A stretch of DNA of 21,588 bases from Jaenimonas drosophilae. Lineage: Eukaryota > Euglenozoa > Kinetoplastea > Trypanosomatida > Trypanosomatidae. The stretch is taken from NCBI GenBank assembly GCA_030849065.1, contig JASAON010001406.1, positions 1 to 21,588 on the forward strand, given 5' to 3'. The notes beneath the pieces are model-generated. The model was not told where the DNA came from and made no database searches. It saw only the letters and a program-made list of their open reading frames with translations. Every line of letters starts with the position of its first letter. The stretch's first letter is position 1. Shown piece by piece: positions 1 to 7,451 of the stretch. The position numbers and the translations under genes were made by a program.

Positions 1-507
1 CTCCATCTCTCTCTCTCTGTCTCTGTCTTCCAGTACTATTATTCCTGGATGATGATGATGACGATGATGTTGGCGGCGATGGGCAAATACTTGCGACTTG
101 GGGGGCACGCACATTCTCTCTGCAAAATTCTCTCATTGTTGCTTATCCCTCCTGTGTGCTGTTGCGGACAACCACCTTCTCCTTCGTGTGACGGAGCGCT
201 GGGGGGTTCCTGTGAGATACGCACCGCCAGCCAGTTCTTCTTCGCTCTCTTTTGACACTTTCTTTTTGATTTGCGTGTGCATGTTCGTTTCTACCATGAA
301 AACCACTGTTGTTCCCATGAGTTGCGTGATCGTTGTGGGCTGTGACGTGATTGCGCGTGCTGTGTATTGCACATGTTGCTTTCCTTTTCTCTCTTCTTCC
401 TTCCATTGACGCACATGCTCTATATGTATGCCCACACTCACACACACACGTTCTTGTGTACGACATAGCTACTCTTTGAGCTATCACTACAATCTCCTTT
501 AACGAAC
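1..507 (+). other. Spacer upstream of the tubulin fragment
   Basis: No convincing gene is visible. The left end is a CT-rich tract ending in CAG at 31-33, which resembles a spliced-leader acceptor, but the open frame after it (from ATG 49) begins with a GATGATGATG repeat and shows no family features. The rest is T-rich spacer with a second pyrimidine tract at about 377-404. If the window begins at the edge of a tubulin array, this would be an intergenic spacer of that array; that is an inference from the downstream fragment only. Confidence 0.5.
377..480 (+). promoter_or_regulatory. Candidate spliced-leader acceptor for the tubulin fragment
   Basis: A long pyrimidine tract (377-404) is followed by AGs at 467-468 and 479-480. 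Several ATGs lie between tract and AG (around 414 and 424-428), but none lies between 468 and the tubulin ATG at 508. This fits trans-splicing at 468 or 480 and means the truncated tubulin may still be made into mature mRNA. Confidence 0.4.
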
Positions 508-630
508 ATGCGTGAAATCGTGTCCTGCCAGGCCGGCCAGTGCGGTAACCAGATTGGTTCCAAGTTCTGGGAAGTCATCGCCGACGAGCACGGCGTGGAC
601 CCCACCGGCACCTACCATGAAGAACACTGA
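508..630 (+). pseudogene. Truncated beta-tubulin, N-terminal fragment (40 codons)
   Basis: The frame starts with ATG and reads [20 protein letters not shown] and onward through [17 protein letters not shown]. This is the conserved beta-tubulin N-terminus, including the first GTP-binding segment around QAGQCGNQ. After about codon 37 the tubulin sequence stops abruptly, and four unrelated residues (HEEH) precede a TGA at 628-630. A full beta-tubulin is about 443 residues, so over 90% is missing, and I find no later tubulin piece in the window. The Ser-Cys pair after MREIV and the Ala in IADEHG match, from memory, the Leishmania/Crithidia type rather than the Trypanosoma type. The remaining codons are undamaged and strongly C/G-ending, so the break is recent, or the end is kept intact by gene conversion with an array, or it is an assembly junction. 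It keeps the MREI start that tubulin mRNA autoregulation recognises in animals. Confidence 0.9.
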
Positions 631-1033
631 TTGTGTTTCTCTTGCTGGCTAAGCGGATGTGTGGTGTGAATGATCCCCTGTGAAATGAAGCGGTAGCGTC
701 TTGTGCATAGATGGCTGCTCTATCTGTTCTGTTTTCTTTCATGTGAGTAGGCCAGTTTGCTTGTTGGAAGATTGCACAAGAGTGAGGTATAGGTGGTTGG
801 TAGGGCACGACAGCGTAACAGGTGGTTGTGCTCGGTCTATATTGTTTTGGTGTTGGTATCAAATATCACAGCTGAGTAGTGCGTGTAGCTACCGCCATAA
901 TCAATAGTGAAGGCTGTACGTGTTGCGTTGCGGGCAACTCGTTGTCTTGTTTGTGAAGGGCTCTTTGGTGAGTAGTTTGTCAGGTTTTGTAGTTTGCTGG
1001 CCTTCCCTCCTTGTAGCATCGTTTGGCGTTGCT
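631..1033 (+). other. Spacer and leader of the AA10-like gene
   Basis: No gene is visible. ATGs occur up to 740-742 (around 669, 685, 710, 740), and then none until 1034. The last 290 nt could therefore be the 5' leader of the next gene. The GC-poor, repeat-poor texture differs from the microsatellite-rich spacers further right. Confidence 0.5.
1001..1016 (+). promoter_or_regulatory. Candidate spliced-leader acceptor for the AA10-like gene
   Basis: The tract CCTTCCCTCCTTGTAG ends in AG at 1015-1016, 17 nt before the ATG at 1034. This is the best pyrimidine-AG signal in the 290-nt ATG-free stretch and fixes 1034 as the first ATG of the mRNA. Earlier AGs (for example around 973 and 991) are weaker alternatives. 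Confidence 0.55.
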
Positions 1034-1642
1034 ATGGGGTCTGCAATGTACGAATTCGTGCACGACCGCCGTTCTGGTTGTACCTGCGTTGTGGTTGGGG
1101 TGATGCTGATACTTCTGGTTCCACCAACAGAGGCTCGTGGCTATGTGGTGAATCCCCCAAGTCGTGCCTACTTATGCTACGTCCACAAGAATGAAAGCTG
1201 TGGTGCTGCCCGTGATGACCCCGTGATGGAATCAACACGCCACTTCCCACGCTTTGGTCCTCGTGACGGCCATCTTGTTGGCGGGAAGCGTATGCCGGAG
1301 CTGGACAGGGAAGGTGTTCGCTGGCCACTCACAACCATCTCAACGACGGAAGTCGTGGAGTTTGTGTGGCATCTTCAAGTTTCGCACCCTACATTACGGT
1401 GGTTTTACTACATCACCCAGCTCACCTGGAACGGTACCCTTCCTCTTACCCGTAATGATTTTATGGTGGAACCGTTTTGTGTTGCTGACGAAGAAGGAAG
1501 GGTGCCCCCGCCGGTGGTTGTGCACCGTTGCAAGCTTCCCCCAACGCACGAGGGCTACCACGTGGTTCTTGCCATTTGGGAGATCGCGGATAGTATTGCG
1601 GGCCACTACCAGGCGATTGACATGTGGCTCAGTAACAAGTGA
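1034..1642 (+). CDS. Secreted AA10-type (LPMO/chitin-binding 4) protein with Arg at position 1
   Basis: This 202-aa protein has a signal peptide (hydrophobic core about residues 16-29, likely cleavage after TEA at residue 34) and a 168-residue mature domain matching the length of a single-domain AA10. Family landmarks are in order: GYVVNPPSRAYLC at the start, GPRDG (75-79), WHLQVSH (112-118), WFYYIT (123-128), TWNGTLPLTR (131-140), PFC (147-149), GYHVVLAIWEIAD (174-186) and YQAID (192-196). Four Cys (48, 56, 149, 166) sit where the chitin-active bacterial protein CBP21 has its two disulfides, and Glu66 aligns with its active-site Glu. AA10 enzymes bind copper with the N-terminal His and a second His. 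His118 is the second, but the first is Arg35 (CGT, 1136-1138), and the axial Phe position is His191. Sequons are at N53 and N133. I infer a secreted binding protein, or one with altered chemistry, rather than a normal LPMO. The frame is open upstream to 920 but has no earlier ATG. GC at third codon positions is about 57% by hand count, so composition gives no strong sign of recent transfer. Confidence 0.88.
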   Translation: MGSAMYEFVHDRRSGCTCVVVGVMLILLVPPTEARGYVVNPPSRAYLCYVHKNESCGAARDDPVMESTRHFPRFGPRDGHLVGGKRMPELDREGVRWPLTTISTTEVVEFVWHLQVSHPTLRWFYYITQLTWNGTLPLTRNDFMVEPFCVADEEGRVPPPVVVHRCKLPPTHEGYHVVLAIWEIADSIAGHYQAIDMWLSNK

Positions 1643-2243
1643 GCACCAACTATCGGTTGGTTTCTTTAACAGATGAAATTCTGAGACTTACTTCTTTCTT
1701 CCCCCCTTTTTTCTGGGTTTGTTTTTCCATTGTCACATGCTCTGCTTCCCCAGTAGGTCTGTGCCTATATGAGGGCTTTGCGCCGTTTGCTAGGGCATTC
1801 ATGTGCTTGCGCGCATCAACACCTGGAGAGAAACAGAAGTGTATGAATGGTACACCAGGTATCCTTGTAACTATAGAGACAACGTATCTTGATGAAGTGT
1901 TTTTTAAATTTTGCTGTTTTTCATGGGACTCAGATGAGAGGGCCCCCACCCTTTCTTTCCTCGTTCATATTGTGTGGGTAGAAAACAAAGCTCGATGCAC
2001 AGTTTCTCCTTCCTATTCAAGTAGTATATATTTCTTGCACATGTGATGTGGATCAAACGAAGCGCCATTATCTTTCTTTCTTCGTTTTGCTTACGATTCA
2101 AATCGTCAAATTGAGTGATGGGTACAAATACACTGAAAACAGCAAGGATATTCATTGTTTTTCCAGCAACGAACGTATACAGTTGATCTCTCAGTGGTGC
2201 ACGGTACCATTTCGGGAGATCAACAGCTGTGTAGCGTCGGATG
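1643..2243 (+). other. Probable 3' UTR and spacer after the AA10-like gene
   Basis: No convincing gene. The stretch is T-rich, contains about a dozen ATGs in all frames, and its short open frames show no family motif. It probably holds the 3' UTR and polyadenylation region of the AA10-like gene. Confidence 0.5.
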
Positions 2244-2466
2244 ACCGACACACAGATACACTGCACACTGTAGTAGCCACTGTGTGTGTGTGTGGGCTCT
2301 GAAGTGTGCACCTCTGAGACGTATCTCTCCCCTTTTCTTTCTCTTCTAAATCGTTGCTCACACACATCAGTCCATTGTGGGATCAAAAAAGTCTCCCATT
2401 GCTCATAGGTAGGTTTCGGCCTGGCTGTATTCGCACACAGGGCGATAGCCACGCAGACTTACTCAC

Positions 2467-2492
2467 CCCTCTTTCTCGTTCTGCTTCTCTAG
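2467..2492 (+). promoter_or_regulatory. Strong spliced-leader acceptor candidate without a nearby ORF
   Basis: The tract CCCCTCTTTCTCGTTCTGCTTCTCTAG is one of the cleanest pyrimidine-AG signals in the window, yet the next ATG is 684 nt downstream, at 3177. If used, it gives the membrane-protein mRNA a leader of about 684 nt. Confidence 0.45.
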
Positions 2493-3030
2493 CGGACGCC
2501 TACTGTGGCCGTGAACGAGCTGGTGCCACTTGGTGGGTGGTGAATCGTTACGTGGTGCCTTTGTGTCAGGTGAGTGCAAACAGAAGAAACAAGAAACAAA
2601 TCCCCTCCCCAGACATTGTTGCGTGTGCACGCAAGGTGGTTTGAGCTAGCCGAAGTTGTGACGTAGGTCTGTTTACGACACACGCGGCGAGTAGTATAGG
2701 GCCCATATCCACACCCTCGGGGCTCTTTTTTTTTAGTTCTTTATTGGTAGCTTGTTTTCTTTTGGGCTTTGAATTTTTTGTTCTCCAGGCATTACGAAAG
2801 AACGGGGGAAAACGAATAGCTGGCAAGGCAGGCAACACGCAGCCATATCAGGTAGAGCTTCCATTCATCTTTTTGTTGGGAGGTGTGTTACAGTCGTCGC
2901 GTGGTGAGGATCCATAAGCGGTAGTACCTTCGTTGGAAGGTCTCTCATCCAGAAGAAAGACGGTAGTTGCGTGTTCAGATTGCTTTCTCCGCAACTCGTC
3001 TGTGTTGAGCCGCTACGTCAAAGAATAAGG

Positions 3031-3099
3031 ATCTTTTCTCACTTGTTGTTTCTTCCACTTGTGCTTGTGGTTGTGACTATTTTTGTGTTGTGTTGTGAG
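3031..3099 (+). promoter_or_regulatory. Proximal spliced-leader acceptor candidate for the membrane protein
   Basis: A T/G-rich stretch with the pyrimidine segment TTGTTTCTTCCACTT ends in AG at 3098-3099, which would give a leader of 77 nt. It competes with the stronger distal tract ending at 2492, so the two would yield mRNAs differing by about 600 nt of leader. Confidence 0.4.
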
Positions 3100-3176
3100 C
3101 AATAAAACGTGAGCGTGCGAGTGCGCCCTGTTCTCGTCCATCGCCGAAAGCCTTTCTCGCTCAACGACAACGGAAG

Positions 3177-6100
3177 ATGCAGAGGGCCACCCCCGATTCC
3201 ACCTTTTCACTGGAGGAGCTGCGCTTGGCTAGCGGCCGACGAAGGCGTGCAGCAGCCAATGCACAGCTCAATGGCGGCGTTAAGGCTGCTGATGCCACCC
3301 ACAACTTCTTTTGGTGGGAGTCTTACCACTCCAAGATGAAAACCAAGGCGTGGCGATGGACCAAGGATGCGGCGGAGTCGATGGATGAACGCTTCACCGT
3401 GACCCGCCACAATGTGGATCCTGCAGCGATGCTGAGGGGCTCGAACTGGTTGTTGCGGACCCACGACTCCCTGTGGCCGCTCTTCATGGCTATTCTGTGG
3501 GTGTTGGCCACGGTGCTGCGCCGGCCAGAGTCGATTGCACGTGGCTACTCTCCCATTGTGCTCGAGACCACCACGATGCTTCTCCACGTCATTCTGCTGG
3601 AAACCTCGCACTTAGGCTGGGGCTACTCCGACCAGGCCTCTTGCCAGCTGGGAGATGGCGGGGCGGCTGAGGATAGTCGGGCGTCGATAGCGGCGCTCAC
3701 TCGACGCAGCGCCGCCACAGCCCCAGTCATTTCAGTCCTGTGTGGCTCTCTCACGACGGCAACGGTGAGCACAACGGGGGCTGGCGGCCTGAGCGGCGGA
3801 GGCTCCCGTGGAGCTCCCATTGGCCGACCTCCCCTCTATTACTCCTTCTACTCCAGAACGGCCTTTGTGGTGGAGCAGTCTGTGTGGTTTCTCTTTGCCT
3901 GGGTACTCCTCGATCCATCCCTCTCGCAGCGTGTAGTGGTTGCGGTGTTCTTTGGCCTTGGCGTGCGGTGGGCGCTCTTTGGATTCGAGGGGATTCTCTG
4001 CGCGCTCTGCTTAACCTATCTCGCTCGTCGCTTTTCATTGATGCCAACGGCGGTGCGGGAGGAGCTTCTTCACCTTCCTGCGCAAGAAGGGCTGATTCAG
4101 CGCTTCTACTGTGCCTACAGCTTCTCCTTGGCCATGACGTTGCTTTTGTCGGAGCTGGACTTATTCGGTGATACACGATCGAAGATTGTGGAGTTATTCT
4201 TGGGAATTCCTGCGCGCATTACACGCTGGTGCCATGGCTACGGCTTCCTGCAATCGGCTGCGTCCTGGTGCTTCCCCTTCTCCAGGGACCAACTACCCTT
4301 TGAGCAGGTGCTCTACGGCTGCATGGGTGTGGCTCTGTGGTACTCCTTCATGGTGCTCGAGTACACTATGGAGATCTCCATTCTTGGCTTGATTGGCTTG
4401 CTGCTCACCTTGCCGCTGCTCTTGGGCAACTTTGGCGGTATTCGCCATTTTTGGCGTCTCTGTCGTGATGGGGCTGTGCGGGCAGGAATCTACGTGGCGA
4501 TGCTCGTCCTTCTCAAGTATGCCGAGCTTCCTCCGAGTGCCATGGGTCTCTTGGCCAACACCATGCGAACAACAGCCATTGCCCTCTACCTAGCCTCTCG
4601 CTGTGATCGGCGGGGTGAGTACCCCGCTGCATTTGCACTCGTGTGGTTGGTGCTGGTAGGACTCGATGCCGCCATGTGGTCAGGCAAAAGTTTCTACGGT
4701 GACTTAACAACAACAACGAACGCGCCGCTGCATCTGTGGAGGACCTCTGCTGTGCCGCTGAGTTCGCTCACGGTGGAATCCACCACACTCGACGACCTAC
4801 ACGCACTGCACATGCTCTGCCGTTGGAGCACGCTCGTACTGCACTACAACACGGTCATTCTCGGTTGTATGTATCTTTCCACGTCGACCATGCGCGTCTT
4901 GATGAATGATGTGCTGGTGCAGCTATTCTACACAACGGTGACGGTGCTTCCCTCGTCGTCCGTCATGAAGGCTCCCGTCAAGGCATCCAACGCGTCCACC
5001 ACGCCAACAACGAATGGGCTAGCCACCTCCACGCGCTCCGCCATCTCTGCACCCCGAACAACAACCTCAGCCAGTGGAGCCAGTGCGAATCCATCCACCT
5101 CCGTGGCGGGTGCCAAGGCAAGTGCTGAGCGACGGCAGGAGACGGCGAAGGCGCCCAAGGCAGCACCTCCCGCTGCATCACGTCAGCCACCTCCCTCCTC
5201 GTCCTCCTCGCCCCCACTCTCTTCGCCCGCCTCGATGGAGCACATGGCACGCTCGCAGCCGGAGGTGTGCGAGGAGGCCTCTCTCACCGCGACACCCGTG
5301 GCTGACCGAAGTGAGCCCCTTCCCTGCGGGACGACGTGTGCGGTTGTCAAGGACCTCAGTCAGGAGTTGGCGAGTCAGCTCCAGCACGCCTCCACGAGCA
5401 ACAGCGCCCCGGAAGGCATCCTCAGCGGCAGCTGCTGCTCCGATGGTGATGTTGGCCGCATCGCCCACTCCACCGACGGCAGCAGTCGCAGCAGCAACCT
5501 CTCGCTCCAAGCCGTGCCATCCAACCCGACGGAGCCCCACGCCCAGACAGATGCCGTAGTGGCCACCCTCCCTCACACACCAACTGAATGTATTTGCAGC
5601 GGAAGTGAGGGCGATCACAAGCCAGCGTCATCTGACGGAGCAGATGAGGTGGTGCTCCGCGAGCCCACCACCATCAACACCCCGCCATCATCTCTTCCTG
5701 AGCCCTTGACCGCCATCAACTCCGCCACCGCCGCACCGAGCAGAAAGAAGAAGGCCAAGGATGCCCCCTTTCACTTCGTGGAGGATGGCAAGGCGAAGCA
5801 GCACAAGGCCAAGAAGAAGGAGGCGGCCCCGCCACCTCCCCCCGTCGTGGCTGCGGTCGAGCGAGAGGTGCCGCCAGCCAACATGGCCCCTACGGTGCGA
5901 GAGCAGCGCAGTCATGTGGTGGTGAAGCAGACCTCCCCAGGCGCCCATCGTGAGATACCAAGTGTGATGGCTGTACGTTCTGCGTTGGCACCCTCCATCA
6001 ACAACGCTGCTGGCGGCGCGGCAAAGAGCTTCTCTGCTGTGGTGCGTGGGGAGGTTCCCACCGAGGCGGCGGAGCGGCCTGCCGCCCCACTTCCACCACC

Positions 6101-7307
6101 ACCACCACCGCCGCCGCTGCCTCCGCCGCCGTCGTCATGGATGTCCCCGCACCGGGTGCCCCTTCCTCGCTCTGCGCAGCAGCGCGGCACCTCCCATTCT
6201 AACCTTGGCGGTGCTTACGTTCCTTATGAGGAGCAGGTCTCTACGCAGAGGCCTCCTTCCCCCCCACTCCGCAGCCTGCCACAACCAACCTCCATCACCC
6301 CACTGGAGCTGCTTTCCGCCCTCATGCATCCATCGACTGACTCAGAATCCCCGGCCCGCGACGGCACGACGGGTGCCGCCCCCTACACCGGTGGCGGCCG
6401 TCAGCGCTCCACCTCCCCCTCCGACGTGCAATGGATGCTGCAGGAGCTGCTCAGGGCACCGGGGAGCTCCCGCGGGGGGTCGAGCCCCGCCCCCCACGAC
6501 GACGTGGATAGTGTTGGGGAGGGGGCGGAGCAGTTTGATTTTCGTGGCGTCCTGCCATCGAGCGAGGAGGATGAGCCAACACAGCAACAACCTCCCGCCT
6601 CCTCCCTCCTGTTGGATGGCTTCTCGCGTGGCGGGACGGGCCACTTCGGGGCCTTTTCGCAGAGCATGACAGGTGAGTCGGGCTACCTTGCCAATGTGCG
6701 CCGCTCCAGTGGGGGCCAGGAGATGGGCCCATCCATCTTCACCTCAATGCGCACGGAGTACGGCCGCCCCAGCGTGGGTGCGGAGCCCGCGGCGTGGTGG
6801 CCACTGCAGCCAGGCGATGATGCTTCCACCATGCCTCCGCCTACGGATAGCCCTGAAACAAGCCGGAGCTCCTTGGCACTGCCGGTGATGCCCAACAACG
6901 TCGTCTCTCCTCAACAGACCGCGCTCTCACCCCCGCCTTACCCGAGAACCCCTCCGTCTGCCACATCGCACCCCGTTGAGGGGGGCAGCTACGCCTTCAG
7001 CACCGCCACAGGCCCCATGATGCCCAACATGCCCAACGTCATGGCTCCACCCGTCTTCACCACCTCACCTGGCATGCTCATGTCCAGCGTTCCGTCGAGC
7101 TACCAAATAATCCCGGCACAGGTGGCACAGACGCCGATGGTGTTGGTGCCCATGACGGCGGTATATCCCATGATGTACGGCAACACCGCCTCACCCCCAA
7201 CCCAACTTCCTGTCGCACCGTACTGGCAGCAAACGACGGAGACTCAGGGAGGCTGGGCGGCAAGCAATGGAGAGGGCCTGGAACCACGCAGCCGACCCTC
7301 ATCCTAG
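3177..7307 (+). CDS. Multi-spanning membrane protein with long disordered tail
   Basis: This 1,376-aa protein is not one I recognise. Residues 1-95 are hydrophilic, with RRRR at 21-24 and a Trp-rich patch near 44-61. Residues about 98-592 hold roughly 11-12 hydrophobic segments, near 98-115, 125-143, 226-246, 252-283, 309-328, 376-395, 399-418, 434-450, 453-473, 483-503, 545-567 and 576-592. A Gly/Ser/Thr-rich loop lies between the second and third. The rest, about 780 residues, is low complexity and probably disordered and cytosolic: Ser/Thr/Ala/Pro-rich, with a Lys-rich stretch near 856-882 (KKKAKDAPFHF, KAKKKEAAPP), a Pro run near 970-985, and a hydrophobic Met/Pro/Tyr-rich end (PMVLVPMTAVYPMM). 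The start is the first ATG for 933 nt. No transporter or enzyme signature is visible. A scaffold or channel-like role is possible but unsupported. The long leader and long tail both suggest post-transcriptional or protein-level regulation, which is inference. Confidence 0.85.
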   Translation: MQRATPDSTFSLEELRLASGRRRRAAANAQLNGGVKAADATHNFFWWESYHSKMKTKAWRWTKDAAESMDERFTVTRHNVDPAAMLRGSNWLLRTHDSLWPLFMAILWVLATVLRRPESIARGYSPIVLETTTMLLHVILLETSHLGWGYSDQASCQLGDGGAAEDSRASIAALTRRSAATAPVISVLCGSLTTATVSTTGAGGLSGGGSRGAPIGRPPLYYSFYSRTAFVVEQSVWFLFAWVLLDPSLSQRVVVAVFFGLGVRWALFGFEGILCALCLTYLARRFSLMPTAVREELLHLPAQEGLIQRFYCAYSFSLAMTLLLSELDLFGDTRSKIVELFLGIPARITRWCHGYGFLQSAASWCFPFSRDQLPFEQVLYGCMGVALWYSFMVLEYTMEISILGLIGLLLTLPLLLGNFGGIRHFWRLCRDGAVRAGIYVAMLVLLKYAELPPSAMGLLANTMRTTAIALYLASRCDRRGEYPAAFALVWLVLVGLDAAMWSGKSFYGDLTTTTNAPLHLWRTSAVPLSSLTVESTTLDDLHALHMLCRWSTLVLHYNTVILGCMYLSTSTMRVLMNDVLVQLFYTTVTVLPSSSVMKAPVKASNASTTPTTNGLATSTRSAISAPRTTTSASGASANPSTSVAGAKASAERRQETAKAPKAAPPAASRQPPPSSSSSPPLSSPASMEHMARSQPEVCEEASLTATPVADRSEPLPCGTTCAVVKDLSQELASQLQHASTSNSAPEGILSGSCCSDGDVGRIAHSTDGSSRSSNLSLQAVPSNPTEPHAQTDAVVATLPHTPTECICSGSEGDHKPASSDGADEVVLREPTTINTPPSSLPEPLTAINSATAAPSRKKKAKDAPFHFVEDGKAKQHKAKKKEAAPPPPPVVAAVEREVPPANMAPTVREQRSHVVVKQTSPGAHREIPSVMAVRSALAPSINNAAGGAAKSFSAVVRGEVPTEAAERPAAPLPPPPPPPPLPPPPSSWMSPHRVPLPRSAQQRGTSHSNLGGAYVPYEEQVSTQRPPSPPLRSLPQPTSITPLELLSALMHPSTDSESPARDGTTGAAPYTGGGRQRSTSPSDVQWMLQELLRAPGSSRGGSSPAPHDDVDSVGEGAEQFDFRGVLPSSEEDEPTQQQPPASSLLLDGFSRGGTGHFGAFSQSMTGESGYLANVRRSSGGQEMGPSIFTSMRTEYGRPSVGAEPAAWWPLQPGDDASTMPPPTDSPETSRSSLALPVMPNNVVSPQQTALSPPPYPRTPPSATSHPVEGGSYAFSTATGPMMPNMPNVMAPPVFTTSPGMLMSSVPSSYQIIPAQVAQTPMVLVPMTAVYPMMYGNTASPPTQLPVAPYWQQTTETQGGWAASNGEGLEPRSRPSS

Positions 7308-7428
7308 TACTTACACACATACACACCTGCAGATATTGAAGGGCAGAGATTGTGGCCTACCTCCATCACCTGCTCTGCTTGTAGCATATATAATGACGGC
7401 ACCAACAGGGATGAGGTCCATGAAGGAT

Positions 7429-7451
7429 GTGTGTGTGTGTGGGGGGGGGGG
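7429..7451. repeat. (GT)n followed by an 11-G run
   Basis: Alternating GT passes directly into an uninterrupted run of 11 G in the presumed 3' UTR of the membrane-protein gene. The G run is on the coding strand, so the RNA would carry it. Such a run is also prone to length error in sequencing. Confidence 0.9.

Larger units (their letters stand above)
2244..3176 (+). other. 933-nt ATG-free zone, putative long 5' leader
   Basis: Reading each line, I find no ATG on the + strand between the one at 2241 and the start codon at 3177, while CAT (ATG on the other strand) occurs about 13 times in the same stretch. The 600 nt to the left hold about a dozen ATGs. Because trypanosomatid ribosomes usually start at the first ATG, this pattern fits a leader under selection against upstream starts. 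It holds several acceptor-like sites: AG at 2369-2370, 2491-2492 (strongest tract), 2735-2736, 2787-2788 and 3098-3099. A perfect 6-bp hairpin (ACCTTC/GAAGGT, GTTG loop) lies at 2926-2941. A noncoding RNA gene within it cannot be excluded. Confidence 0.6.

Noticed and set aside
49..409. Short + frames of 68 and 103 codons at the left end
   Set aside because: The first starts in a GATGATG repeat, and both are compositional with no motif or conserved pattern.
920..1033. N-terminal extension of the AA10-like protein (open frame from a GTG)
   Set aside because: No ATG in it, the best acceptor lies inside it at 1016, and the ATG at 1034 gives a proper signal peptide.
2048..2644. Frames of 84 and 96 codons between the AA10-like gene and the membrane protein
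   Set aside because: No motifs. The second lies within the ATG-free zone and depends on a non-ATG start.
508..3176. Search for the rest of the beta-tubulin gene, as in an insertion that split it
   Set aside because: No later tubulin segment or acidic tubulin C-terminus is visible in this stretch, so a simple insertion into one copy is not supported.
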